Below are positions 1 to 7,729 of a stretch of DNA of 38,957 nucleotides, one piece after another. Numbering within the stretch: position 1 is the stretch's first letter; every line of letters begins with the position of its first letter. The stretch spans positions 24,380-63,336 of the forward strand of contig DYKH01000014.1 of assembly GCA_020722685.1 (NCBI GenBank). The letters are read 5' to 3'. Both the position numbers and the translations under genes were made by a program. The notes under the pieces were generated by a model. The model did not search any database. It had not been told where the DNA came from and saw only the letters and a program-made list of their open reading frames with translations. This DNA comes from Caldithrix sp. (GTDB taxonomy: Bacteria > KSB1 > UBA2214 > DYKH01).

Positions 1-2
1 CA

Positions 3-74
3 GACTATGCCTATGTTCCCTTTTCTTCGGACTTGGGCACAACGCAGCGAATTTCTTTTACGGTGGACTTCTGA
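3..74 (+). CDS. C-terminal tail of a PorV/UPF0164-like outer-membrane protein (partial)
   Basis: Only the last 23 codons are inside the window; the gene enters from the left edge and stops at TGA 72-74. The tail reads Asp-Tyr-Ala-Tyr, then an Asp-Leu-Gly turn, then Arg-Ile-Ser-Phe-Thr-Val-Asp-Phe. An alternating final beta strand ending in Phe is the usual end of an outer-membrane beta barrel, and the DYAY...DLG...RIS pattern is how PorV/PorQ-like (UPF0164) proteins of T9SS bacteria commonly end. PorV-type proteins help move T9SS cargo across the outer membrane, which fits the two T9SS-sorted proteins further along. The assignment rests on a very short stretch, and another beta-barrel family is possible. 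Confidence 0.45.
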   Translation, partial: DYAYVPFSSDLGTTQRISFTVDF

Positions 75-140
75 GTCCCCGAAGCAAATCCGTGTCTAGA
101 AGACCCGCTGCCACAGAGGTACACAGACGCAAAGGGAAAA

Positions 141-183
141 CAGATGAGCTCAGGCTTTGCTCAGAATCTGAGCGGGTCATCTG
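141..183. other. Inverted repeat between the PorV-like tail and the dehydrogenase
   Basis: CAGATGA (141-147) is complementary to TCATCTG (177-183), and inside it CTCAG (149-153) pairs with CTGAG (168-172). No T-tract follows, so it is not a typical intrinsic terminator. The rest of 75-320 shows no gene; the dehydrogenase ribosome binding site GAGGG lies at 307-311. Confidence 0.3.
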
Positions 184-320
184 TGGAGGTCGGTCTCATG
201 ACATTGTCACAGAGGGACGGAACAAATTATAAAGTCTCGGTGCCCTTTGAGTCTCGGGCGCAGAATAGAATAACGCGAACAAATTGAATTCGACAAAATC
301 AACTTGAGGGAATTTCGCGG

Positions 321-1439
321 ATGGCAAAGTACAAGATCGCCTGGCTTCCAGGTGATGGAATTGGTAAAGACGTCATGGATGCCGCAAAAATCGTTTTGGA
401 CAGATTGGCGTTGGACGCGGAATATCTTCCGGGCGACATCGGCTGGGAATTCTGGTGCAAGGAGGGTAATCCACTGCCGCAACGAACCATCGACCTCCTT
501 AAGCGGACGGATTGTTGCCTTTTTGGCGCCATCACTTCCAAACCAAAAGAAGAAGCAGACGAAGAATTGGCCCCGCATCTGCGCGGTAAAGGCTACGTGT
601 ACTCTAGTCCTATTGTGCGCATGCGTCAGGAATTTGATTTGCGCACCAATCTTCGGCCTTGTAAAGCCTATCCCGGCAACCCGCTGAATTACCGCGACGA
701 CATCGACTTGGTGGTCTTCCGCGAAAACACCGAGGATTTGTATTCCGGAGTCGAGTTCCATCCTTTGCCTGCAGAAGTAATGCAGACTTTGGTCAAGCAT
801 CATCCCAAGATGAAGCGTTTTGCCGCCACGCCGCTCGAGGACATCGCCGTATCGCTGCGCATCATTACTCGCAAAGGAGCGCAGAACATTGTGCGCGACG
901 CTTTTGAATATGCCAAGAAGAATGGCTATAAAAATGTAACCATCGTAGAAAAACCTAACGTGATCCGCGAAACCAGCGGGCTGATGATTCGTGAAGCGCG
1001 CAAAATCGCCAAAGAGTTTCCGGGTATCGAGCTATGGGAAGCCAACATCGACGCCATGTGCATGTGGCTGATCAAGAATCCGCAATCCTACGGGGTTCTG
1101 GTGACCAGCAACCTGTTTGGCGATATTATTTCCGATCTTTGTGCTCAGCTCATCGGCGGATTGGGATTTAGCGCCAGCGGCAACATTGGTGACCACTACG
1201 CCGTATTCGAGCCGACGCACGGATCGGCGCCCAAGTACGCCGGCCAATATAAGGTGAACCCCATGGCCATGCTGTTGACTTGCAAGCTGATGCTCGATTA
1301 CCTCGGAGAAGCCGGGCGGGCGGCGCGGTTGGAGGGCGCCATCAGCGAAGTCATCAAGGAAGGTAAAGTTCGCACCTACGACATGGGCGGCAACGCAACG
1401 ACCTTGGATGTTGCTCATGCAGTAGCGAACAAATTGTAG
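321..1439 (+). CDS. Isocitrate/isopropylmalate dehydrogenase family protein, probably isocitrate dehydrogenase
   Basis: A 372-residue beta-decarboxylating dehydrogenase that would oxidise isocitrate (or a related 2-hydroxy acid) to the 2-oxo acid in the cytoplasm. Visible motifs: GDGIG (11-15), the RTNLRP substrate arginines (108-113), RENTEDLYSG (134-143) with the catalytic Tyr, Lys211 in EKPN, and metal-binding aspartates around 244, 268 and 272 (SNLFGDIISD). The cofactor loop HGSAPKYAG (300-308) carries Lys-Tyr at the places that E. coli NADP-IDH uses to hold the 2'-phosphate, and Tyr353 matches a third such residue. The fourth (Arg395 in E. coli) is Gly here, so cofactor preference is uncertain. 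The ATG is preceded by GAGGG. The CtpA gene follows 78 bp downstream on the same strand. Isopropylmalate or homoisocitrate dehydrogenase are alternatives. Confidence 0.85.
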   Translation: MAKYKIAWLPGDGIGKDVMDAAKIVLDRLALDAEYLPGDIGWEFWCKEGNPLPQRTIDLLKRTDCCLFGAITSKPKEEADEELAPHLRGKGYVYSSPIVRMRQEFDLRTNLRPCKAYPGNPLNYRDDIDLVVFRENTEDLYSGVEFHPLPAEVMQTLVKHHPKMKRFAATPLEDIAVSLRIITRKGAQNIVRDAFEYAKKNGYKNVTIVEKPNVIRETSGLMIREARKIAKEFPGIELWEANIDAMCMWLIKNPQSYGVLVTSNLFGDIISDLCAQLIGGLGFSASGNIGDHYAVFEPTHGSAPKYAGQYKVNPMAMLLTCKLMLDYLGEAGRAARLEGAISEVIKEGKVRTYDMGGNATTLDVAHAVANKL

Positions 1440-1517
1440 ACTCGGTGAACAAAAAGGATAACAATACTCCGTTTCGGAGAACTGTCAAAGCTTTAGGAAT
1501 TTGTAGAGAATAGAAAT

Positions 1518-3134
1518 ATGACCAAATCACCATTTGGAAAAAACCTGGTCATAATAGCCATTGTGATCATCGCGGGCATCGCTTTCACTCAAATGGGCAG
1601 TGAAGCGTCCTACCCTCAGGATACTATTCGCGCCCAACTGGACCGGTTTGTCGAGGTTTTCAATTACGTGAACCGCTTTTATGTCGAGCCGGTCGATAAC
1701 GAGAAGCTTATGACCGGTGCGATACAGGGGATGCTGAGCGAGCTGGACCCCCACTCAGTCTACATTCCCAAGAAGGAGTTGCAGCAAGTTACTGAGCAGT
1801 TTCAAGGGCAATATGAGGGCATCGGCATCGAGTTTATTGTGCAAAACAAGATTTTGACGGTCTTGTCTCCCATTGTGGGCGGGCCGTCCGAAGCGGCTGG
1901 CTTGCTGCCTGGCGATCAGATTATTCGCATCGAGGGCGTATCGGCTTATGGAATTACCGAAGATGAGGTTATGAAAAAGCTGCGAGGACCGAAAGGCAGC
2001 AAAGTGAAGCTAACCATTCGCCGTCCTGGCCAGCCGGATATTTTTGAAGTCATCATCACCCGTGGCCAAATCCCCATTTACAGCATAACAGCAGCTTTTA
2101 TGCTGGATGATAAAAAAACCGGGTATGTTTATCTCGGACGCTTTGCCAAGACAACTACTGACGAGCTGGAGAAGGCGTTGAAGGATTTGGAGTCCCAAGG
2201 CATGAAACAGCTCATCCTGGACTTGCGTCTAAATTCCGGCGGTTATTTGGAGCAAGCCGTCGAGGTCGCCGACCGATTCATTCCCGGAGGTTACAAGCTG
2301 GTCTATACCCGTGGGCGGATCAAGGCCTCGGACGAAGACTTTTACTCTACCAACGGCACGACGCATCCGATGTACCCGTTGATCGTGCTCATCGACCACG
2401 GTTCTGCCAGCGCCTCGGAAATCGTCGCCGGGGCGGTGCAGGATTTGGATCGTGGATTGGTGGTGGGCGAAACCAGCTTTGGCAAGGGTTTGGTGCAAAA
2501 CCAAATTCCTTTGAAGGACGGCTCGGCCTTGCGCCTAACAGTTGCACGCTATTACACACCCAGCGGCCGGCTTATTCAGCGTCCTTATGATGGCGGTCTG
2601 ATGGACTATTACGCCGAGGCCGGCGATGCTGATCTCAAGGACGATAAGGCGGATTCGGCAAAAAAAGCCTTTTTCTCTTTGTCCGGTCGCAAGGTTTTTG
2701 GCGGCGGCGGCATCACTCCGGATTCTACTATCAAGTCGGAACGTATCACGCGCTTTACCAATGAGCTGATCGGCAAAAGGATATTCGTCGAGTTCGGCTC
2801 CAAATACGCCAGCACACATCGCAGCTTGGCGGATGATTTCGAAAAATTCAAGACCAAGCTGGTCATTGACGACAAGATGCTTGCAGACTTGAAGGCGTTG
2901 ATACAGGAACAAAAGATTGAGTTCAGTCAAGAGGCAATGACCAAGGATCTAAAGTTCATCAAGATGCTGATGAAAGCGGAGGTAGCGCGCCATCTTTGGG
3001 ACAGCAAACACTATTACATGATTCGCGTCGCCGAAGATACACAAGTTCAAAAAGCAATGACCTTCATGCCGGCGGCCGCACAGGTGATGGCCTCGCATGG
3101 CTGGAATGGTAATTATTCACAGATGAAACGGTAA
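1518..3134 (+). CDS. ctpA: S41 family carboxyl-terminal processing protease
   Basis: A 538-residue periplasmic serine protease anchored by one N-terminal hydrophobic segment (about 9-26). A PDZ domain follows (about 98-170; GIGIEF, then PSEAAGLLPGD) that binds substrate C-termini. The S41 catalytic core has DLRLNSGGYL at 235-244, SASE with the nucleophile Ser298, and FGKG with the general base Lys323. The 25-residue Ser-Lys spacing is the same as in characterised CTPs such as Prc (Ser430/Lys455). The roughly 185 residues after the core are charged and helical-looking, longer than in minimal CtpA proteins, and may be a regulatory C-domain as in Prc. Such proteases trim or degrade envelope proteins from the C-terminus. 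It probably forms a short transcription unit with the dehydrogenase upstream. Confidence 0.92.
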   Translation: MTKSPFGKNLVIIAIVIIAGIAFTQMGSEASYPQDTIRAQLDRFVEVFNYVNRFYVEPVDNEKLMTGAIQGMLSELDPHSVYIPKKELQQVTEQFQGQYEGIGIEFIVQNKILTVLSPIVGGPSEAAGLLPGDQIIRIEGVSAYGITEDEVMKKLRGPKGSKVKLTIRRPGQPDIFEVIITRGQIPIYSITAAFMLDDKKTGYVYLGRFAKTTTDELEKALKDLESQGMKQLILDLRLNSGGYLEQAVEVADRFIPGGYKLVYTRGRIKASDEDFYSTNGTTHPMYPLIVLIDHGSASASEIVAGAVQDLDRGLVVGETSFGKGLVQNQIPLKDGSALRLTVARYYTPSGRLIQRPYDGGLMDYYAEAGDADLKDDKADSAKKAFFSLSGRKVFGGGGITPDSTIKSERITRFTNELIGKRIFVEFGSKYASTHRSLADDFEKFKTKLVIDDKMLADLKALIQEQKIEFSQEAMTKDLKFIKMLMKAEVARHLWDSKHYYMIRVAEDTQVQKAMTFMPAAAQVMASHGWNGNYSQMKR

Positions 3135-3164
3135 AAAAGGTATTGATTTTTACTTGAAACTATA

Positions 3165-3350
3165 CTAAGTTCGACCGCAGAGAGCCAGGGCAGGGCAGAT
3201 ACAATTAGTACCTTATGGCCAGGTCGGGGAGAACCGGCCCAATCTGTTCGAAGAATGCATACGCTTTTGCTGATGGGCTGGGTTTGTTTCGGCCGCAATG
3301 GCAGAGTGGACCCTGGCCGAATTTAAGCGGTTCCACGAAACCGCTTTTTT
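3165..3350 (+). ncRNA. Candidate structured small RNA ending in an intrinsic terminator
   Basis: About 185 bp between ctpA and the lipoprotein gene looks structured rather than coding. GCCAGGG (3184-3190) is perfectly complementary to CCCTGGC (3311-3317), which would close a long domain. Inside it, GGCC-A-GGT (3217-3224) pairs with ACC-GGCC (3233-3239) around an 8-nt purine-rich loop, or alternatively GCCC (3237-3240) pairs with GGGC further on. Just 3' is a clean terminator (3325-3350). An AT-rich tract with TATACT (3161-3166) could be a -10 element, but no good -35 is seen at 16-18 bp. The size would suit a 6S-like RNA, yet I recognise no conserved 6S, SRP, tmRNA or RNase P core. The simpler alternative is a structured ctpA 3' UTR. 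Confidence 0.3.
3325..3350 (+). terminator. Intrinsic terminator
   Basis: AAGCGGTT (3325-3332) and AACCGCTT (3339-3346) form an 8-bp stem with a 6-nt loop, running into six T residues (3345-3350). It ends either the ctpA transcript or the candidate small RNA before it. Confidence 0.85.
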
Positions 3351-3406
3351 GTTCATGGCTTTGTTTTCGGTTGTTGCACATGATAAAGTTCCAGCGGCCT
3401 CTCGCC

Positions 3407-3919
3407 ATGCACATTCGACTGATCACTTTTGTCGTCCTGCTTGGCGGAATGCTCAGGTGCTTCAATCCCTTTGCGCCAAAATTGGATAGAACCTCCTCCA
3501 CCGATCTCGTCCTAACCGAACAGCGGACGCCGGAGGAGGTGCTGCAGAATTTTGTTTATGCGTACACTTTTAAGGATTCGCTGGTTTATGCGGATCTATT
3601 GGACAGTTCTTTTGTTTTTGTTTACTTCGATCCAAACCTTGACGGCTCCGGGCGTTTTGTCTCCTGGGGGCGTGATGTCGACCTCAAGACGACCGGTCGG
3701 TTGTTTCGCAGCTTCGAAACGATCACCCTGCTTTGGAACAGCACTGTCTATGAGATCAAGCAGGACCATCAGGTAGAGCTTTCCAAGACGTTACAGTTGA
3801 ATTTGTACGGTGCAGCCGGCGATTATAGCCTCTCCGGTGATGCCATATTCAATTTCAAAAAGAACGCTTACGATGATAAATGGCGCATCACCCGATGGAA
3901 GGATGAATCGCAAATGTGA
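3407..3919 (+). CDS. Hypothetical exported protein, possible lipoprotein
   Basis: About 170 residues, not recognised as a named family. I place the start at ATG 3407, which begins a short basic and hydrophobic signal (MHIRLITFVVLLGGMLRC). The Cys at position 18 could be a lipobox cysteine, although Arg just before it is unusual. An in-frame ATG at 3380 is an alternative, and the frame stays open further upstream through the terminator, which argues against a still earlier start. The mature part has PEEVLQNFVYAYTFKD and an alpha+beta pattern ending in DDKWRITRWKDE, similar to small NTF2-like or SnoaL-like cone proteins, but this is only an impression. It lies 42 bp upstream of the ECF sigma factor gene on the same strand, so the two may be co-transcribed. 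Confidence 0.6.
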   Translation: MHIRLITFVVLLGGMLRCFNPFAPKLDRTSSTDLVLTEQRTPEEVLQNFVYAYTFKDSLVYADLLDSSFVFVYFDPNLDGSGRFVSWGRDVDLKTTGRLFRSFETITLLWNSTVYEIKQDHQVELSKTLQLNLYGAAGDYSLSGDAIFNFKKNAYDDKWRITRWKDESQM

Positions 3920-3961
3920 GCCAAAGAGCATTTGCGCATGAAAAGTTGCCGGGAGTGAAGA

Positions 3962-4564
3962 GTGACCCTGCAGGTTGAAGACTTTTGGAATAGAGTGATT
4001 AGCGAAGATAAAAAGAGCAAGTTTGAGGAAATCGCTTTCGATTATATGGATTCCCTCTACAGTACGGCCCTACGAATGACACGAAACACCGCCGAGGCGG
4101 AAGATTTGGTGCAGGACACCTATCTCCGCGCTTATAGGTTCTTCGACAAGTTCGAGGAAGGGACCAATTTTAAGGCTTGGGTCTTTAAGATTCTGACCAA
4201 TACTTTTATCAACAAGTACCGCAAGAAAGCCAGAACGCCCCAACAGGTCCAGTTTGAAAAAGTCGAATTCGGCATCGAGAACGAAGAAGAGTTTCAGGAA
4301 TCCAAACAATGGGCGGGGTTCGACGAGGCGAATTACCATGAGCTCTTTGACGATGATATTCAAGGCGCTTTGGCGCAGCTTTCCAACGACTTTAGGATGG
4401 TGATCTTGCTCGCAGACGTGGAAGGCTTTTCCTATAAGGAAATCGCCGATATTATCAATCGTCCCATCGGCACCGTCATGTCGCGCTTGTTCCGGGGCAG
4501 AAAAATGCTGCAAAAGATACTGGAAAAATATGCCAAGCGCGAAGGCTACATCAAGCATCCTTAG
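3962..4564 (+). CDS. ECF-type RNA polymerase sigma factor (sigma-70 family)
   Basis: A 200-residue sigma factor with only regions 2 and 4. Region 2 (about 22-95) includes DLVQDTYLRAYRFFDKF and the core-binding/-10 recognition helices ending in FKAWVFKILTNTFIN. Region 4 (about 130-190) has the helix-turn-helix SYKEIADIINRPIGTVMSRL that reads the -35 element. The start is GTG 3962, supported by GGGAG at 3951-3955; the next Met is at residue 29, inside region 2. The acidic linker between the domains is longer than usual. No anti-sigma gene follows (the next gene is dsbD), so its control is not evident here. The lipoprotein-like gene just upstream could be functionally linked. Confidence 0.9.
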   Translation: MTLQVEDFWNRVISEDKKSKFEEIAFDYMDSLYSTALRMTRNTAEAEDLVQDTYLRAYRFFDKFEEGTNFKAWVFKILTNTFINKYRKKARTPQQVQFEKVEFGIENEEEFQESKQWAGFDEANYHELFDDDIQGALAQLSNDFRMVILLADVEGFSYKEIADIINRPIGTVMSRLFRGRKMLQKILEKYAKREGYIKHP

Positions 4565-4610
4565 CCTTTCCGGCCAAACGCCGACGACTCTTGTCGCGCG
4601 GGCGCCGGTT

Positions 4611-4631
4611 GCACAAGATGCCATCTTGTGC
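4611..4631. repeat. 21-bp near-perfect palindrome upstream of dsbD
   Basis: Ten-base arms GCACAAGATG (4611-4620) and CATCTTGTGC (4622-4631) flank a single central base. It sits 47 bp after the sigma-factor stop and 67 bp before the dsbD start, with no T-tract, so it may be an operator for a dimeric regulator or a cruciform/hairpin between the two genes. Confidence 0.55.
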
Positions 4632-4697
4632 CTCGATTCTGGGTCGCCATCACTTATCCAACAAACAAAACATCTTACCTAAAACGTCGAAAACAGA

Positions 4698-6503
4698 ATG
4701 AAAAAAACATCACGCTACCTGATACTGGTCGCGCTGGCAGCAACCTCTGCCCTGGCGCAATTCGGGGAAGAGCCGAAAATTCTCACCATTGATCCGGTCC
4801 TTTCTCAGTCCAAGGCCTTGCCGGGGACTGAATTTCAGATCGCAATCGTTTTGCAGATCGAGCCGGGATTGCATATCAATTCCAACAAACCGACGGAAGA
4901 GTTTCTCATTCCAACGGTTTTGAAATTCGATGCCCAGCCCGACATGAGCTTTGGCCCCATCAGCTATCCCGAACCGGAACTGAAGGCGTTCGCATTTTCC
5001 GAAAGCAAGCTGGCAGTCTATGAAGGCAAAACCATTTTATTCGTTTCCGTCAGCACTGCCCCGCAGCTTGCCCCAGGCCAACGGACGATCACCGGAACGG
5101 TGGCCTATCAAGGCTGCAATGACAACACCTGTTTCGCTCCGGCAGAAAAGAGATTTCGCATCGACCTCGAGGTAGCTCCGGCGGGATCCGTCGTCGACAA
5201 ATTGCATCGGGAGATTTTTGCGCTTGCGCAAAAATCCCAAGAACAGCCGTCGGCTCCTGCGCAAGAATTTACCGCCGACGAGCTGCGCGCCAAACAAATT
5301 ATCGAGCGGGGATTGGCTCTGGCTATCATGGCCTTCTTTGGCATTGGGCTGGCGCTCAATTTGACGCCTTGTGTTTATCCGGTCATCCCGCTCACGGTGA
5401 GCTATTTTGGCAGCCAAAGTGAGCAATCGAAATCTACCGCCTTCTTCAGCGCCTTTGTCTATGTCGTCGGCATCGCCATTTCCTTTGCCGTCTTGGGCCT
5501 CATTTCCGGATTAGCCGGTAAGCAATGGGGCTTCTTATTCCAAAGCCCGTGGTTCGTGTTAGCGATCACCACCATCATTTTGGCCATGGCGGCCAGCATG
5601 TTCGGGGCATTCGAGATCACCGTGCCGTCCTGGTTGATGAACAGATTTGGCGCAGCACGACAAGGGATTTTCGGCTCGTTGATTATGGGCTTGACTGTCG
5701 GTGTTGTCATTGCTCCTTGCGCCGCCGGCATCATTATCGGTTTGGTCGGTCTGGTAGCCAAGCTGGGCTTGGTGGCCAAAGGCGCCTTGCTATTTTTTGT
5801 CATGGGACTCGGCCTTGGGCTGCCTTATCTGTTCCTGGCGGCATTTTCCGGCTTTATGAATCGCTTGCCGCAGTCGGGCATGTGGATGGTTTGGGTGAAA
5901 AAGCTGTTCGGTTTGCTGCTGGTAGCCGTGGCCATCTATTTTTTGATTCCGCAGATTGAGCGGATTTATGACAAGTTGGGATTTTTCCTCGGCCTCCTCG
6001 GCGTCTTCGGCGGACTGCTCTTGGGCTTTTTGGATCATTCTCCGGGTTATACGCGCGGCTTTAAGATCGTGCGCGCAGCCATCGGCGTGCTGTTCATTGT
6101 CTTCGGCATTCGCTCCACGGATGCGGCCATTCACTCCAAGCCTTCCGAGATAGATTGGGTTCATTATCAGGGTCAAGCTGTGGAGCAGCTCTTGGCCGAC
6201 GGCAAGCCCGCGTTTATTGATTTCTACGCCGACTGGTGTGCGCCCTGCAAACAACTCGACCGAGAAACCTTCCGCGACCCGGCGGTGGTGGAATTGGCCA
6301 AGTCGATGACGATGATCAAGGTCGATTGCACGGCACCGGACCAAACAACGCGTGAATTCATGAACCGCTACAACGTAGCCGGCATGCCGACGCTGGTGTT
6401 TATTGGAAAATCGGGGAAAGAAATTCCGGAGCTGAGGGAGGTGGGGTTTGTTGGCGCGGAAAAGTTTGTGGAGAGGATGAAGAAGACGCTTGCAGAAACA
6501 TGA
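4698..6503 (+). CDS. dsbD: Thiol:disulfide interchange protein DsbD
   Basis: A 601-residue three-part electron carrier moving reducing power from cytoplasmic thioredoxin to the periplasm. After a signal peptide (1-20), the periplasmic alpha domain (about 25-160) carries the cysteine pair Cys140/Cys145. The membrane domain (about 200-475, roughly eight helices) has its pair at Cys225 (TPCVYP) and Cys341 (APCAAG). The C-terminal thioredoxin-like gamma domain (about 485-600) has DWCAPCK with Cys514/Cys517 and a cis-Pro at 564 (GMPT). All six redox cysteines are present and the length is typical. It would feed isomerases, cytochrome c maturation or peroxide-reducing proteins; none of these partners is in the window. 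It lies 133 bp after the sigma gene and could be expressed alone. Confidence 0.95.
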   Translation: MKKTSRYLILVALAATSALAQFGEEPKILTIDPVLSQSKALPGTEFQIAIVLQIEPGLHINSNKPTEEFLIPTVLKFDAQPDMSFGPISYPEPELKAFAFSESKLAVYEGKTILFVSVSTAPQLAPGQRTITGTVAYQGCNDNTCFAPAEKRFRIDLEVAPAGSVVDKLHREIFALAQKSQEQPSAPAQEFTADELRAKQIIERGLALAIMAFFGIGLALNLTPCVYPVIPLTVSYFGSQSEQSKSTAFFSAFVYVVGIAISFAVLGLISGLAGKQWGFLFQSPWFVLAITTIILAMAASMFGAFEITVPSWLMNRFGAARQGIFGSLIMGLTVGVVIAPCAAGIIIGLVGLVAKLGLVAKGALLFFVMGLGLGLPYLFLAAFSGFMNRLPQSGMWMVWVKKLFGLLLVAVAIYFLIPQIERIYDKLGFFLGLLGVFGGLLLGFLDHSPGYTRGFKIVRAAIGVLFIVFGIRSTDAAIHSKPSEIDWVHYQGQAVEQLLADGKPAFIDFYADWCAPCKQLDRETFRDPAVVELAKSMTMIKVDCTAPDQTTREFMNRYNVAGMPTLVFIGKSGKEIPELREVGFVGAEKFVERMKKTLAET

Positions 6504-6651
6504 TGCGACTTAATCACAGCTCTCTTGCCGACTCAAACATTTTAGATATGTGCCCTGGGTGGAAAAACGCCTTTAGCTCTAATGCAATAGGAATGGGATT
6601 CATGTTAGAATCATTCCACAGATCAATCATCAGTGAATCGAGGAAGCAAAA

Positions 6652-6720
6652 ATGGATGTCGTGGTAGATGCGTCGGTGATCATCTATGTCAACGGCGATG
6701 ATGAAGAGGACTTTGCTTGA
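6652..6720 (+). pseudogene. N-terminal stub of a PIN-domain (VapC-like) protein
   Basis: A good ribosome binding site (AGGAAG) precedes ATG 6652. The 22 codons before TGA 6718 begin MDVVVDASVIIYV, which matches the first beta strand and first catalytic Asp of PIN-domain toxin nucleases. The reading frame then stops; downstream sequence does not continue the PIN fold in any frame that I can see. No antitoxin gene is evident upstream. It is most likely the remains of a toxin-antitoxin locus. The match is short, so chance cannot be ruled out. Confidence 0.4.
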
Positions 6721-6797
6721 GTAATGCGTGGCCGCGCATTGAAAGCCGACGACTTACGGCTGCAAAGTATCGGTAGGATTATTCTGGAGGGTAGAGA

Positions 6798-7331
6798 GTG
6801 CCAGAAATAACCCGGATTGTAGATCAGCTCAGTCGTGCCTTTGAAAGGGGGCCTTGGCACGGCCCGGCGCTGAAAACAAATCTAACCGGCGTCACCGCGG
6901 CAATGGCGTCTAGTCGCCCGCTCAAGGGCGCACATAATATTTGGGAAATTGCGCTTCACCCTCAGGTATGGCTCAAGCTCGCCAGATTGGCTTTAGAAGG
7001 CCAACCGATGCCGACAGAGCTGCCCCCAAATCAGGACTGGCCGCGGGTGCGAGAAAGAGGACCTGGCGATTGGGAAGCAGTGATTGAGGCCCTGGATCAT
7101 GAGTACAGACTTTTGCTGGAAGCCGTGGCCAATTTGCAGGAGCCTGATTTGGCGCACAAGGTTCCCGGTCGAGCCTATGACCTCTATTTTCTTCTCCACG
7201 GAACGGTCCAGGATGCCATTTATCACGCCGACCAAATATCAAAGTCAGCGCTGAGCAAAAAGCGAACGGTAACCAATCACAGGGAGCGATACTGCAGAAT
7301 TGGGCAAGATTGCGAAACCGCGTTGGCCTAG
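6798..7331 (+). CDS. DinB-family (YfiT/DUF664-like) four-helix protein
   Basis: 177 residues beginning at GTG 6798 with GGAGGG just upstream. It has the signature of the metal-binding DinB/YfiT superfamily: an opening WHGPAL, an AHNIWEIALH helix (His46, His54) and a C-terminal YHADQI helix (His143). These proteins often act in thiol-dependent chemistry or as damage-inducible proteins, but the substrate cannot be inferred. From memory of the family, the last helix usually reads His-x-x-Tyr-His-x-Gly-Gln-Ile; here the first His is Asp139 and the Gly is Asp145, so metal binding may be altered. The last 20 or so residues after SALSKK do not look like the family and run directly into the acetyltransferase remnant that follows, so the natural 3' end may be lost. 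Confidence 0.75.
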   Translation: MPEITRIVDQLSRAFERGPWHGPALKTNLTGVTAAMASSRPLKGAHNIWEIALHPQVWLKLARLALEGQPMPTELPPNQDWPRVRERGPGDWEAVIEALDHEYRLLLEAVANLQEPDLAHKVPGRAYDLYFLLHGTVQDAIYHADQISKSALSKKRTVTNHRERYCRIGQDCETALA

Positions 7332-7334
7332 CCG

Positions 7335-7674
7335 AAGGAGAAGAGGATCGCGGGGACGGCACACCTGTGGGCGCAGACGTCCGCCGAAGGTTGGAGTGAG
7401 TACACGGAATTTGCAGATTCCACGTATGGGCTTGCGACCGTCAGCCCGTCCAAATTTCATGCCCTGTCGTTTCTGGCGGAGGCTCAGGGCCGGTGCGAGC
7501 ACCATTCCGGAAGCGCGGCACCAAGGTGCGCAACTGGCGCTGGTGGAAAGCCGATTGCGTTATGCCCCCGAGCATGGCTGCGACATTGTCATGATGGGCG
7601 CCCTGGCTGACAGCTCGTCGCAGCGGAATGCGGAGCGACCAGGATTTCGCATTGCCTACACCCGCACGAAAGGC
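7335..7674 (+). pseudogene. Broken GNAT-family acetyltransferase
   Basis: Two pieces of one protein family appear in different frames. From about 7359, in the same frame as the upstream DinB stop, the sequence encodes AHLWAQTSAEGWSEYTEF followed by LATVSPSKFHALSFLAEAQG. Near 7485-7495 the sense continues in another frame as AGASTIPEARHQGAQ, then MMGALADSSSQRNAERPGF and RIAYTRT, which is the acetyl-CoA-binding and C-terminal part of a GNAT protein. The N-terminal third is missing and, compared with relatives as I remember them, about 20 codons are lost at the junction along with the frame. It is directly followed by the 128-bp inverted-repeat element. Confidence 0.7.
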
Positions 7675-7729
7675 GCCTTGCATGAATTTTCGATAGGCTT
7701 TCCACTCGCCAGCCATGCTGATCCATATA

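Noticed and set aside
3165..3350. SRP RNA, tmRNA or RNase P RNA
   Set aside because: The conserved GGAA tetraloop domain, tRNA-like ends and RNase P core sequences are not present.
3215..3406. Extending the lipoprotein-like gene upstream to an ATG-less start near 3215
   Set aside because: It would run through the intrinsic terminator and the structured region, and the extra residues show no signal or family pattern; the signal peptide begins at 3407.
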